DNA of 5,923 nucleotides from a candidate division CSSED10-310 bacterium (GTDB lineage: Bacteria > CSSED10-310 > JAFGDC01), in assembly GCA_016932295.1 (NCBI GenBank), contig JAFGDC010000311.1, positions 1-5,923 of the forward strand, written 5' to 3'. Position 1 is the first letter of the stretch. The number at the start of each line of letters is the position of its first letter. The notes below the pieces were generated by a model, which was not told the DNA's origin, ran no database searches, and worked only from the letters and a program-made list of their open reading frames with translations. Shown piece after piece: positions 1 through 5,923 of this stretch. The translations under genes were made by a program, and so were the position numbers.

Positions 1-17
1 ACCGGCGTTGGACATGC

Positions 18-2663
18 TCAGCGCTCTGAAACAATGGGAATGACGAGAGTGTTGCCCTTTTCGAGATGGCCCAGGTCGACATCCTGGTTGTATCGTTCCA
101 GCAGCCACACGGGGATGCCGTACAGCCGTTCGCAGATGTTCCAGACCGTTTCACCGCGCTCGAGTACGTGGGTCTTGGTGCCGTCCACCCGGTAGGTCTC
201 GTAGAAATCCTCGCGGATGCTTTGATGGTATTCCTCGCGCCGGGTGGAAAAGGTGTCCGGATCTATCGCACCGGCGGGTATGATGACCTCCTGGCCGATA
301 GCTATGCCGTCGTCATCCAGCTTGTTCAATTCCATGATGGCCTGAACCGGCTGTTCCGACCACTCGGCGTAGTGCAGTAACCGTTCCTCGGCGCGGACGG
401 TGATCGCCCAACCCTTGCTGCCCGGCGCCGCGTGGGGGGATGTCTCGTCCACCTCGGCGGCGGGTTCATTGAGCGGGCAGGCAGTGGGGATGGGTTCGAT
501 GAGAGTGAGTTCCGAATCCTGAGCGCCGGCTGCGGCAACGGTCCCGAGGCGAAGCTCCTGGCCGATGGCCAGGCGGTTGGCATTGCGGAGATTGTTCAGG
601 CGTTTCAGGTCGGCGACGGAAATGCCGTACCGGGCGGCGATCATGGTGAGGTGTTCGCCCCGCCGGACCGTGTGGGTGGCGGGCAGGAGCGCCGCCGCGT
701 CTGCCGTGGCGCCCCCTGGCAGCTTCAGCTTCTGGCCGATACGCAACTGATTGGGATTGCGGAGAGTGTTCAGCCTGGCCAGTTCGTTTCGATCGACACC
801 GTACCGGTCGGCGATGGCGGTCAGGTTGTCGCCCCGCCGGACGATATGGGTGGCGGGTACCGGGGCGGCTGTTTCAACCGCCGGCGCCACCGGGTCGGCG
901 TCCGGTGCTTCCAGCGGCAGCCTCAGGCGCTGTCCGATCGCCAGGTGATCGGGATCGGTCAGATTGTTCAGGTCGGCGAGTCGGCCGGGATCGATCTGGT
1001 GGAGCGCCGCTATCGTCGCCAGGTTTTCCCCTGTCCGCACCACGTGCACCGCCTGCCCACCGGCCGTATCCGAAACGGTTTCGGCTGGTGTCGCCTGGTG
1101 CGCTTCCGCTCCAGGCGGCGCGGCGCGTTCCCTGAGTTTCAGTACCATGCCGATGGTGAGCCGGTTGGCGTTCGTAATGCCGTTCAAGCGCATCAGTGTG
1201 CCGACCGGCACACCATGGCGAGCCGCGATCACGGACAGCGAATCGCCGGGCTGCACTCGATACGTATCGGACAGTGGCCCATCCCGGCCGGCCGGTTCCG
1301 CTCCGTCGGCTGATTGCGGCAGCTTGATCATCTGGCCGATGCGCAGGTGATGCGGATCGCGGATGGCGTTGAGCCGGCAAAGAGTGGTGACCGATGTGCC
1401 GTAGCGCTGGGCGATGGCGGAGAGGTTGTCGCCACGACGCACCTTGTGCCATCGTGAGGGGACCTGTTTCGCATGCTTGTACGATGCCGCCAGCGCTTCG
1501 TACTTGCCGGGGAATTCGCCGCTCAATCGGCCCGGCAGGTAGATGGTGGCTCCCTTGGGAATGCGCTTCTCGCCGGTGAGCACCGACGGTCGCAGGTGGG
1601 GATTGAGATCGATGAATTCATCCTCGGGGATGCCGAGTGCTCCGGTGAAGGTGCTGCAGTAGAGGTAGTGAGGCGTCACGAAGGTGAAACAGGCCAGCGG
1701 TGGGTCGAAGGTGATGCCGGGGAAATAGGTGGCGGGAGCACGGCCGATTTTCCGTGCCGCCAGAAACTCCGTGTAGAAGTTCCGGGAAGCGAATTTGAAG
1801 CTCTTGCTGTTGTACCGCTGGATGATCGCGCAAATATCGTCGGTGCCGAGTTGCCGCTGCGCCCGTTTCATCCCGGCAAGCCCGTGGTTGTAAGAAGTGA
1901 TGGCCATTGGCCAGTTATTGAGTTCATCGTAGCTCTTGCGCAGCAGCCGGGCGGCTGCATCGGTTGCAAGCAACGGCTGGCGCCGTTCATCGATCTCGTA
2001 GTCGATGGTCAGGAACAGGTTGCCGGTGCCGCGGGTGAACTGCCACAATCCGGCCGCGCCGAACTTGGAATAGGCGTGCACATTGAACGATGACTCCACG
2101 TGCGGGAGGAAGGCCAGGTCGTCCGGCACACCGTGGGAGCGGAGGATGGGGATTATATGTTCCAGGTAGCGCCCGGATGCGCGCAGGCCATCCAAGAACT
2201 TCTCTTTGAGGCCGTTCTGCGCCCGGATCCGGTCGGCGGCGTAACGGTACTTGTTCCTGCCGCTGACGCCGGCGAGCATCTCGGCATATCGTCCTGGCTC
2301 GCCGCCCCTGGCGGCGCGGTCGGGATGCCTGTGCAGATCCAACAGGATCTTTTCCACCTCGCTCTTGGCGGCCTTGATCCGGTTGGTCCGTTCCTTGGCG
2401 CTTGCTGTGCTGCCGCCGTCACCGGACCGGAAGTCGAGAATGGCATACCTGACATCCAGATACGTGTCGTCATGGATGACTACCTGGTCTACCGACCACG
2501 TGCGGTAGACATCCAACCAGAAATTCACCTGGTGATCGAGACAGTCGGGTTCCGGAAAGGGCTCGACGGCGCCGGCCGTGACCGAAAGGACTACCCAACC
2601 CGCGATTATGCCGGTTATCGCCAGTCGCTTCACCCATTGCTGTCTGCCCCACACCAGGTTCAT
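18..2663 (-). CDS. Exported MltD-type lytic transglycosylase with seven LysM modules
   Basis: Predicted to cleave the MurNAc-GlcNAc bond of peptidoglycan in the periplasm, leaving 1,6-anhydro ends. With the ATG at 2663 as residue 1 (881 aa), a signal peptide spans residues 1-32 (basic n-region, hydrophobic core, AGA before the cut). An N-terminal helical region follows, then the SLT catalytic domain at about 169-270: catalytic Glu190 in LPHVESSFN, GLWQF at 205-209, SYNHG at 257-261. A degenerate LysM-like segment lies at 333-378. Recognisable LysM modules lie at about 405-449, 467-510, 539-583, 605-649 and 663-706, with diverged ones at 752-796 and 831-876. Ala/Pro-rich linkers separate some. 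E. coli MltD has about 450 residues and two LysM domains, so this is a long version. There is no lipobox, so it is probably not a lipoprotein. A GTG at 2729 would add 22 residues ahead of the signal peptide; neither start has a clear Shine-Dalgarno. Family assignment is firm, physiological role inferred. Confidence 0.93.
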   Translation of the reverse strand: MNLVWGRQQWVKRLAITGIIAGWVVLSVTAGAVEPFPEPDCLDHQVNFWLDVYRTWSVDQVVIHDDTYLDVRYAILDFRSGDGGSTASAKERTNRIKAAKSEVEKILLDLHRHPDRAARGGEPGRYAEMLAGVSGRNKYRYAADRIRAQNGLKEKFLDGLRASGRYLEHIIPILRSHGVPDDLAFLPHVESSFNVHAYSKFGAAGLWQFTRGTGNLFLTIDYEIDERRQPLLATDAAARLLRKSYDELNNWPMAITSYNHGLAGMKRAQRQLGTDDICAIIQRYNSKSFKFASRNFYTEFLAARKIGRAPATYFPGITFDPPLACFTFVTPHYLYCSTFTGALGIPEDEFIDLNPHLRPSVLTGEKRIPKGATIYLPGRLSGEFPGKYEALAASYKHAKQVPSRWHKVRRGDNLSAIAQRYGTSVTTLCRLNAIRDPHHLRIGQMIKLPQSADGAEPAGRDGPLSDTYRVQPGDSLSVIAARHGVPVGTLMRLNGITNANRLTIGMVLKLRERAAPPGAEAHQATPAETVSDTAGGQAVHVVRTGENLATIAALHQIDPGRLADLNNLTDPDHLAIGQRLRLPLEAPDADPVAPAVETAAPVPATHIVRRGDNLTAIADRYGVDRNELARLNTLRNPNQLRIGQKLKLPGGATADAAALLPATHTVRRGEHLTMIAARYGISVADLKRLNNLRNANRLAIGQELRLGTVAAAGAQDSELTLIEPIPTACPLNEPAAEVDETSPHAAPGSKGWAITVRAEERLLHYAEWSEQPVQAIMELNKLDDDGIAIGQEVIIPAGAIDPDTFSTRREEYHQSIREDFYETYRVDGTKTHVLERGETVWNICERLYGIPVWLLERYNQDVDLGHLEKGNTLVIPIVSER
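36..1451 (-). repeat. Tandem LysM module array within the lytic transglycosylase
   Basis: Seven repeats of about 44 residues occupy the C-terminal half of the protein. Each has the pattern (V)RxGDxLxxIAxRYG...L.RLN.L.....L.IGQ.L.LP. The first five are close to consensus. The sixth (DNA about 282-416) lacks the GD/GE-x-L start and reads RAEERLLHYAEW instead. The seventh (about 36-173) has GETVWNICERLYG, more like the C-terminal LysM of other wall proteins. LysM modules bind GlcNAc-containing glycans, so the array should tether the enzyme to peptidoglycan. The repeats are also visible at the DNA level, for instance near 588-605 and 757-774, as expected from duplication followed by divergence. 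Confidence 0.85.
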
Positions 2664-2887
2664 GCTGCGATGAAACCATACCGGGAGTGGGAGGTCAACC
2701 AAGGAATAGAAAGGAGCCTCCAAATCCACCGCCTGTGATTGGGAGGATGTCAGGCAGGTCTGGTGAACGCCTTTCGCGGGTTACACTGTGCCTGTCACCA
2801 TCGGGGAATCGACGTGACTGAAATGATCAGCCGTCGTAAGTTATTGACTGGAAATGCTTCACATCGAAGAGCAGTCGATTTCTGGTG

Positions 2888-2940
2888 CGACCCCGGTGGA
2901 AAGCCGCACTTGTCGGCGTCGCAGCCTGGCATTGACCGCC
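2888..2940. repeat. Imperfect intergenic direct repeat, copy A
   Basis: This 53-base segment aligns to 2994-3042 with small indels. Shared blocks in order are CGACCCCGGTGGAAA, CGCACTTG, GGCGTCGC, GGCATT and CCGCC. Two copies in one short gap suggest a REP-like or other dispersed non-coding repeat family. Whether other copies exist in the genome cannot be seen here. Confidence 0.7.
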
Positions 2941-2975
2941 AACGATCCGCGGCGAAGATTACAAGATTCCGGGTA

Positions 2976-2993
2976 CGACCCCGGCGGAAAAAC
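2976..2993. repeat. Partial third copy of the intergenic repeat
   Basis: These 18 bases (CGACCCCGGCGGAAAAAC) match the first 18 bases of the two longer copies apart from a few changes. They sit directly before copy B, so the shared head motif occurs twice in tandem there. Bases before it (from 2967, ATTCCGGGTA) form an imperfect inverted repeat with the CCCCGG and GGAA parts of the motif, as is common in REP-like elements. Confidence 0.55.
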
Positions 2994-3042
2994 CGACCCC
3001 GGTGGAAAACGCACTTGCTGGCGTCGCCGCCGGCATTCCGCC
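2994..3042. repeat. Imperfect intergenic direct repeat, copy B
   Basis: This 49-base copy is the partner of 2888-2940, offset by 106 bases. It ends at the base next to the kinase stop codon (TGA, 3045-3043 on the minus strand). Read on the minus strand it contains a short hairpin, GGCG-GCGA-CGCC, with a GNRA-type loop, extended by two more pairs after a mismatch. In copy A only three of the four core pairs are kept. Confidence 0.7.
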
Positions 3043-4317
3043 TCAAACGGGACCGCCGCCGGGCAGGAGCACATAGAAGGATGAGCCGACGCCCTCGGTG
3101 CTGTCCAGCCAGATCCTGCCGCCCATCAATTCCACCGCCAGCCGGCAGAAGGTGAGGCCGAGGCCGGTGGAAAACTTCGAACCGGTTTTTTTGTGCGCTT
3201 CAACCTGCTGGAACTTGTCGAAGATCTTCTGGTGATACTCCGCCGGAATCCCCGGACCGGTATCGTTCACCTCGATCATCACCTGGTCGCGGTCCTTTTG
3301 ATACGCTTTGATCTCCACCACTCCCTGGTGAGTGAACTTGATGGCATTGCTCACCAGGTTCGAGAGTATCCGGTAGAGGATTTCCTGGTCACCGTTGATG
3401 TATATGGCCGGGTTGAAGTCGGCGTGCAGGATGACATCGGGTGCGGTGAGATTCTTGTGGGAGATGACCACATTGTCGATGATGCCCTTGATCGGAACCC
3501 GCTCGGACCGGGTGGTCATCTTGCCGGCTTCCAGCTTGTACACGTCCAGGATGGCGTTGACCATGCCCAGCAGGGCGGCGGCGTTGGAGGTGACGGTGCG
3601 CAGGAGCAGTCCGTTGTCCTCGTTGAGACTGCGCTGAATGGCGCTGGAGAGGATTTTCAATCCGCCGATTATGACGGTCAGAGGATTGCGCAGGTCATGC
3701 ACCAGGTAGTGGACCAGTTCCTCGCGCAGCTTGTTGGTTTCATCGATGACGGCGCGGGCCTTCTCCTCCTCGTGGATCTGGCGTTGCAAGGCCAGCTTCT
3801 CGTCAATGCTGTGCTTGAGCCTGTCATAGAGCCGGGCGTTTTCGATGGCGATTGCGGCCTGGTTGGCCAGCGATTGCAGCATGTCCTTGTCCTTGGGAGT
3901 GAACACGCCGGTCTTGGCGCGGTTGTCGATATAGATCGCGCCGATGATCCGATCCTTGATGCGCAGCGGCACGCACAGCACGGAGCGCAACCCGTAGGCG
4001 ATAACGCTGGATTCGCTCGAGAACCGATCATCCATCCTGGCGTCCATGGTGACCACCGGAATGCCTTCACTGACCACCTTGTTGATCAAGGTCCGGCTGA
4101 TTTCCACGCCGCCTTCCACGTCCTGCCGTTCGAGATTGCGCGCCACCTGGAAGGAAAGCCGGCCGTTTTCCAGGAGGGTGATGAAGCCGCGCTCGGCGTT
4201 CATCATCTCCACGACCATGTCCATCGCGGAACTCAGCACTTCGCTGGGATCCAGCGAGGAGTTGAGGGTCTGGCTCATCCGCGCCAGCAGTTCGACATAA
4301 TCCTGGTCGGTCTTCAT
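3043..4317 (-). CDS. Soluble GAF-domain sensor histidine kinase
   Basis: Predicted to autophosphorylate on a histidine in response to a ligand or state sensed by its GAF domain, then pass the phosphate to a response regulator that is not in this window. The 424 residues show no membrane segment or signal peptide, so it is probably cytoplasmic. The GAF domain spans about 20-160 (SVLCVPL at 112-118, IIGAIYIDN at 124-132). A coiled-coil linker at about 163-200 leads to the dimerisation/phosphoacceptor helix with His207 in HDLRNPL. The ATPase domain has the N-box (Asn320, Asn324), G1 box DTGPGIP at 352-358, F-box FDKFQQV at 366-372 and G2 box STGLGL at 383-388. All catalytic residues are present, so it should be active. 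No receiver domain is fused. I chose the ATG at 4317: a GAGGT ribosome site lies 7 bases upstream and the promoter lies just before it; an in-frame ATG at 4419 would put the promoter inside the gene. The signal and target are unknown. Confidence 0.93.
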   Translation of the reverse strand: MKTDQDYVELLARMSQTLNSSLDPSEVLSSAMDMVVEMMNAERGFITLLENGRLSFQVARNLERQDVEGGVEISRTLINKVVSEGIPVVTMDARMDDRFSSESSVIAYGLRSVLCVPLRIKDRIIGAIYIDNRAKTGVFTPKDKDMLQSLANQAAIAIENARLYDRLKHSIDEKLALQRQIHEEEKARAVIDETNKLREELVHYLVHDLRNPLTVIIGGLKILSSAIQRSLNEDNGLLLRTVTSNAAALLGMVNAILDVYKLEAGKMTTRSERVPIKGIIDNVVISHKNLTAPDVILHADFNPAIYINGDQEILYRILSNLVSNAIKFTHQGVVEIKAYQKDRDQVMIEVNDTGPGIPAEYHQKIFDKFQQVEAHKKTGSKFSTGLGLTFCRLAVELMGGRIWLDSTEGVGSSFYVLLPGGGPV

Positions 4318-4324
4318 GCTCGTG

Positions 4325-4329
4325 ACCTC
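4325..4329 (-). promoter_or_regulatory. Ribosome binding site of the histidine kinase
   Basis: On the minus strand GAGGT is followed by 7 bases and then the ATG at 4317-4315. This spacing is normal and decides the start against the upstream in-frame ATG at 4419. Confidence 0.65.
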
Positions 4330-4351
4330 GCGCCGGCAGAAAAGGAATCCC

Positions 4352-4379
4352 AGTATACTAGACATGCGGTGGCGGTCAA
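4352..4379 (-). promoter_or_regulatory. Sigma70-type promoter of the histidine kinase
   Basis: On the minus strand a -35 box TTGACC (4379-4374, five of six consensus bases) is separated by 16 bases from a -10 box TATACT (4357-4352, five of six). Transcription would begin near 4345, giving a leader of about 28 bases before the ATG at 4317. This is the best promoter in the window. Confidence 0.65.
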
Positions 4380-4459
4380 GCGGCATGGCGCCGGAGAGAA
4401 CCCCGGCCCGTGATGACATTCAGGTGCGGGGAGTCGTAAAAAACAATATTGAAAAAAAC

Positions 4460-4486
4460 TTGCTTTATGAAAAGGTAAGATGTAAT
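4460..4486 (+). promoter_or_regulatory. Weak promoter candidate P1 for the secreted protein gene
   Basis: TTGCTT (4460-4465, three of six) and TGTAAT (4481-4486, five of six) are 15 bases apart, which is short. The boxes lie in an AT-rich stretch with an A-tract at 4452-4458. Transcription would start near 4493 and give a leader of about 80 bases. A second candidate lies downstream. Confidence 0.25.
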
Positions 4487-4520
4487 CTGTATCGAAACGT
4501 AAAATTCAATGATTGCGGAT

Positions 4521-4539
4521 GGCTTGTTGATTTCAAGCC
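4521..4539 (+). promoter_or_regulatory. Inverted repeat upstream of the secreted protein gene
   Basis: GGCTTG (4521-4526) and CAAGCC (4534-4539) are perfect reverse complements around a 7-base spacer. It overlaps the -35 box of promoter candidate P2, so it could be an operator. If transcription starts at P1, it would be a small leader hairpin instead. No T-run follows, so it is not a terminator. Confidence 0.35.
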
Positions 4540-4551
4540 CCGTAGTTTAAT
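4524..4551 (+). promoter_or_regulatory. Weak promoter candidate P2 for the secreted protein gene
   Basis: TTGTTG (4524-4529, three of six) and TTTAAT (4546-4551, five of six) are 16 bases apart. Transcription would start near 4558, leaving a short leader that just includes the ribosome site. Spacing is better than in P1, but the -35 box is poor. Confidence 0.28.
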
Positions 4552-4562
4552 CCTGGCTCAAC

Positions 4563-4569
4563 AAAGGAG
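4563..4569 (+). promoter_or_regulatory. Ribosome binding site of the secreted protein gene
   Basis: AAAGGAG is followed by 5 bases and then the ATG at 4575. It supports this ATG over the second in-frame ATG at 4584. Confidence 0.7.
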
Positions 4570-4574
4570 CGTGT

Positions 4575-5923
4575 ATGAGGAGTATGAGGAGATACAAGAC
4601 GAGAAGTTTCATTCTGGCGGCGGCACTGCTTCTGCTGCCGGTACTGGCGGGTGCTGAACCGATTTCCAGTGATCTGGTTATGGACGGCAAGTACCATCCT
4701 GAAAACGTGATCACGGAGGAGGAACTGTTTTCAGATGAGAACATCGCGTACGTAGATTACGTGAACGGGCAATTCGTCACGGTGTATACCATGTCCCAGG
4801 GTGGTTCCGGGAACGAGGCGGGACCCATTGTGCACGGTAGTGGCGATGTGCTGGAGACCTGCACGTGGTCAGGGTATGATGCGTGCTATTACAGCCAGTA
4901 TGATTGGTACAGCGCTCATGCGTACGCCAAGATCGGGTGCTCCACCGACTTGACCCGATTCGGCGTGCATGGGTATGTCACCATACCGGGTGTCGGTTCC
5001 AGGGGATACTTCCTCGCGCCGTACCGCTGGTACTATGACACGATCGGTGATCATGTTTATTACAAGAAAGATTTCACATCATGGGATTACAGCTGCAATG
5101 AGGGCGGCTGCAACTGGCCATACCTGACCAACGGCGGTCATGCCGGCACCTGGGATGCCTGGACTGCCTCCCGCAGCAGCGTTCCGTCCTGCGCTCTGAT
5201 CGTATGGGACCGCCACGACAGCGGCGGCTACTGGGCCTGGACTCTGACCGGCTGCAGTTGGGGCGGAACGACCAGCTATTACATCCTTTACTGTGGCAAC
5301 GATGCCGACTGCAACAGCGGGTACGTCTGTAACATGACCGGATCGTGGGACACCTGGACCTGCATGCTGCCCACCGCCACCAACACCCCCACCAGGACCC
5401 CCACCCCCACCCTGTCACCCACGTACACTTCGACCTGGACGCCCACGCGATCACCCACGGTCACCCTGAGCCCCACCTGGTCACCCACCAACACACCGAC
5501 GCACACTCCCACCTGGACACCCAGCCGGACTCCCACCCTGAGCCCCACCTGGACACCCTCCTATACTCCCACCAACACACCCACCTGGACGCCGACCGCC
5601 ACCTGGAGTCCCACCCTGTCCCCCACCCTTTCGCCCACTCTTTCGCCCACCCTGAGCCCAACCCTGACGGCATCGCCGACGCAGAGCCCGACGTTGACCC
5701 CCACCCTGTCGCCGACTTTGAGCCCCACCTTGACGCCGTCCCCCACCCTTTCGCCCACTCTCTCGCCCACCCAGAGCCCGACCCTGACTCCCACATTAAC
5801 GCCCACCCTGAGTCCCACCGCCACCCTGACGCCTACCAGGTCGCCCACGCTGACCCCGACGGCCACCCTGAGCCCGACGCTGACGCCGACCCTGTCGCCC
5901 ACCCAGTCACCGACGCTGACGCC
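4575..5923 (+). CDS. Secreted Cys/aromatic-rich protein with (S/T)-P-T repeat tail, 3' partial
   Basis: An open frame of 449 complete codons reaches the window end without a stop, so the C-terminus is missing. Residues 1-27 are a clear signal peptide: basic n-region [10 protein letters not shown], Leu/Ala core, AGA before Glu28. The mature part to about 265 is rich in Tyr, Trp and Gly and has eleven Cys (96, 104, 122, 174, 179, 206, 227, 240, 246, 252, 263), which suggests disulfides outside the cytoplasm. Cys240-Cys263 form the cluster [13 protein letters not shown]...C, a C-x(n)-DxDC-xxGxxC pattern known from secreted proteins of deltaproteobacteria and other environmental bacteria. From residue 266 on the protein is almost purely (S/T)-P-T-x, probably an extended linker or stalk, possibly O-glycosylated (inference). 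I do not recognise the domain at 28-235 and assign no function. The gene is divergent from the histidine kinase. Confidence 0.88.
   Translation, partial: MRSMRRYKTRSFILAAALLLLPVLAGAEPISSDLVMDGKYHPENVITEEELFSDENIAYVDYVNGQFVTVYTMSQGGSGNEAGPIVHGSGDVLETCTWSGYDACYYSQYDWYSAHAYAKIGCSTDLTRFGVHGYVTIPGVGSRGYFLAPYRWYYDTIGDHVYYKKDFTSWDYSCNEGGCNWPYLTNGGHAGTWDAWTASRSSVPSCALIVWDRHDSGGYWAWTLTGCSWGGTTSYYILYCGNDADCNSGYVCNMTGSWDTWTCMLPTATNTPTRTPTPTLSPTYTSTWTPTRSPTVTLSPTWSPTNTPTHTPTWTPSRTPTLSPTWTPSYTPTNTPTWTPTATWSPTLSPTLSPTLSPTLSPTLTASPTQSPTLTPTLSPTLSPTLTPSPTLSPTLSPTQSPTLTPTLTPTLSPTATLTPTRSPTLTPTATLSPTLTPTLSPTQSPTLT
5370..5923 (+). repeat. Low-complexity 12-base repeat tract coding (S/T)-P-T-x units
   Basis: The tract encodes at least 184 residues with a 4-residue (12-base) basic period and continues past the window. 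The x position is Trp, Asn, Arg, His, Tyr, Ala or Val in the first half, then mostly Leu with some Gln and Ala. Synonymous codons vary freely (CCC/CCG/CCA/CCT, ACC/ACG/ACT/ACA, TCG/TCA/AGC), so the pattern looks kept at protein level rather than fresh slippage. One longer duplication is visible: 5618-5668 and 5738-5788 agree at 48 of 51 bases, offset by 120 bases or ten units. Confidence 0.9.

Larger units (their letters stand above)
2664..3042. other. Intergenic region without a supported gene; carries short direct repeats
   Basis: This gap separates the kinase stop from the transglycosylase start, both on the minus strand. The right half (2888-3042) is filled by repeat copies, listed separately. 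The left half (2664-2887) shows no recognisable protein, tRNA or strong promoter. An imperfect hairpin lies at 2779-2799 (7-base arms GGTTACA and TGTCACC, one mismatch, 7-base loop), of unknown meaning. There is no clear rho-independent terminator with a T-run after the kinase. Short open frames cross the area, but their residues simply translate the DNA repeats. The transglycosylase promoter, if it lies here, is not obvious. Confidence 0.6.

Noticed and set aside
432..2738. Long open frames on the plus strand opposite the transglycosylase (for example 432-1313, 1473-2093 and 2100-2738)
   Set aside because: They are antisense shadows of a GC-rich gene with clear catalytic and LysM domains; their translations contain no recognisable domain.
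2888..3042. CRISPR array
   Set aside because: Only two full and one partial copies with indels, irregular spacing (88 and 18 bases between starts) and no regular spacers.
2795..3046. An 83-codon minus-strand frame and overlapping small frames in the intergenic region
   Set aside because: The repeated residues (such as DASKC and DADKC) come from the DNA repeats, the frame overlaps the kinase stop, and there is no convincing ribosome site or domain.
3193..4413. A 406-codon plus-strand open frame opposite the histidine kinase
   Set aside because: It mirrors the kinase codons, has no recognisable domain, and the kinase has all conserved motifs, a promoter and a ribosome site.
4318..4419. Upstream kinase start at 4419 adding 34 residues
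   Set aside because: The extension covers the good promoter at 4352-4379 and lacks domain content, whereas the ATG at 4317 has a well-spaced ribosome site.
4446..4465. Sigma54 promoter suggested by TTGCTT after an A-tract
   Set aside because: The required GG element about 10 bases upstream of the GC is absent.
4544..4561. Fragment of a 16S rRNA gene
   Set aside because: Only 18 bases resemble the rRNA start; the following sequence is a ribosome site and a signal-peptide coding region.
4571..4659. GTG start at 4571 in another frame
   Set aside because: It meets a stop at about 4655-4659 and gives no signal peptide, unlike the ATG at 4575.
5074..5902. Minus-strand open frames with Val-Gly-Val-type repeats
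   Set aside because: These are the reverse translation of the S/T-P-T repeat tract. The plus-strand frame has a ribosome site, signal peptide and upstream domain.

Overview
The window carries two complete minus-strand genes and one plus-strand gene that runs off the right edge. The DNA is GC-rich except for an AT-rich stretch at about 4431-4565. A MltD-type lytic transglycosylase with an export signal implies a bacterium with a periplasm, probably a Gram-negative-type diderm. The S/T-P-T tail and the DxDC-type cysteine cluster of the right-hand protein are seen in secreted proteins of environmental bacteria such as deltaproteobacteria-like and candidate-phylum lineages. I cannot name a taxon from this sequence.

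Layout. (1) 18-2663, minus: an exported lytic transglycosylase. It has an N-terminal helical region, a family-1 SLT/MltD catalytic domain and seven LysM-like peptidoglycan-binding modules. (2) 2664-3042: a non-coding gap with an imperfect direct repeat of about 50 bp (2888-2940 and 2994-3042) and a third partial copy of its first 18 bases between them. The right copy starts immediately after the stop codon of the next gene. (3) 3043-4317, minus: a soluble GAF-domain sensor histidine kinase of 424 residues with all the usual kinase boxes. A good sigma70-type promoter (4352-4379) and a Shine-Dalgarno sequence fix its start. (4) 4318-4574: the divergent intergenic region, AT-rich on its right side, with weak promoter candidates for the right-hand gene and an inverted repeat. 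(5) 4575-5923+, plus: an exported Cys- and aromatic-rich protein followed by a long low-complexity tail of (S/T)-P-T-x units, open at the window end.

The three genes do not form an obvious pathway. Two concern the cell envelope or outside (wall remodelling, secreted or surface protein). The kinase is cytoplasmic, has no response regulator in the window, and is divergent from the secreted protein, so a regulatory link is possible but only inferred. The least explained parts are the secreted protein with its repetitive tail and the intergenic repeat cluster; neither can be called a defined system from this window alone.
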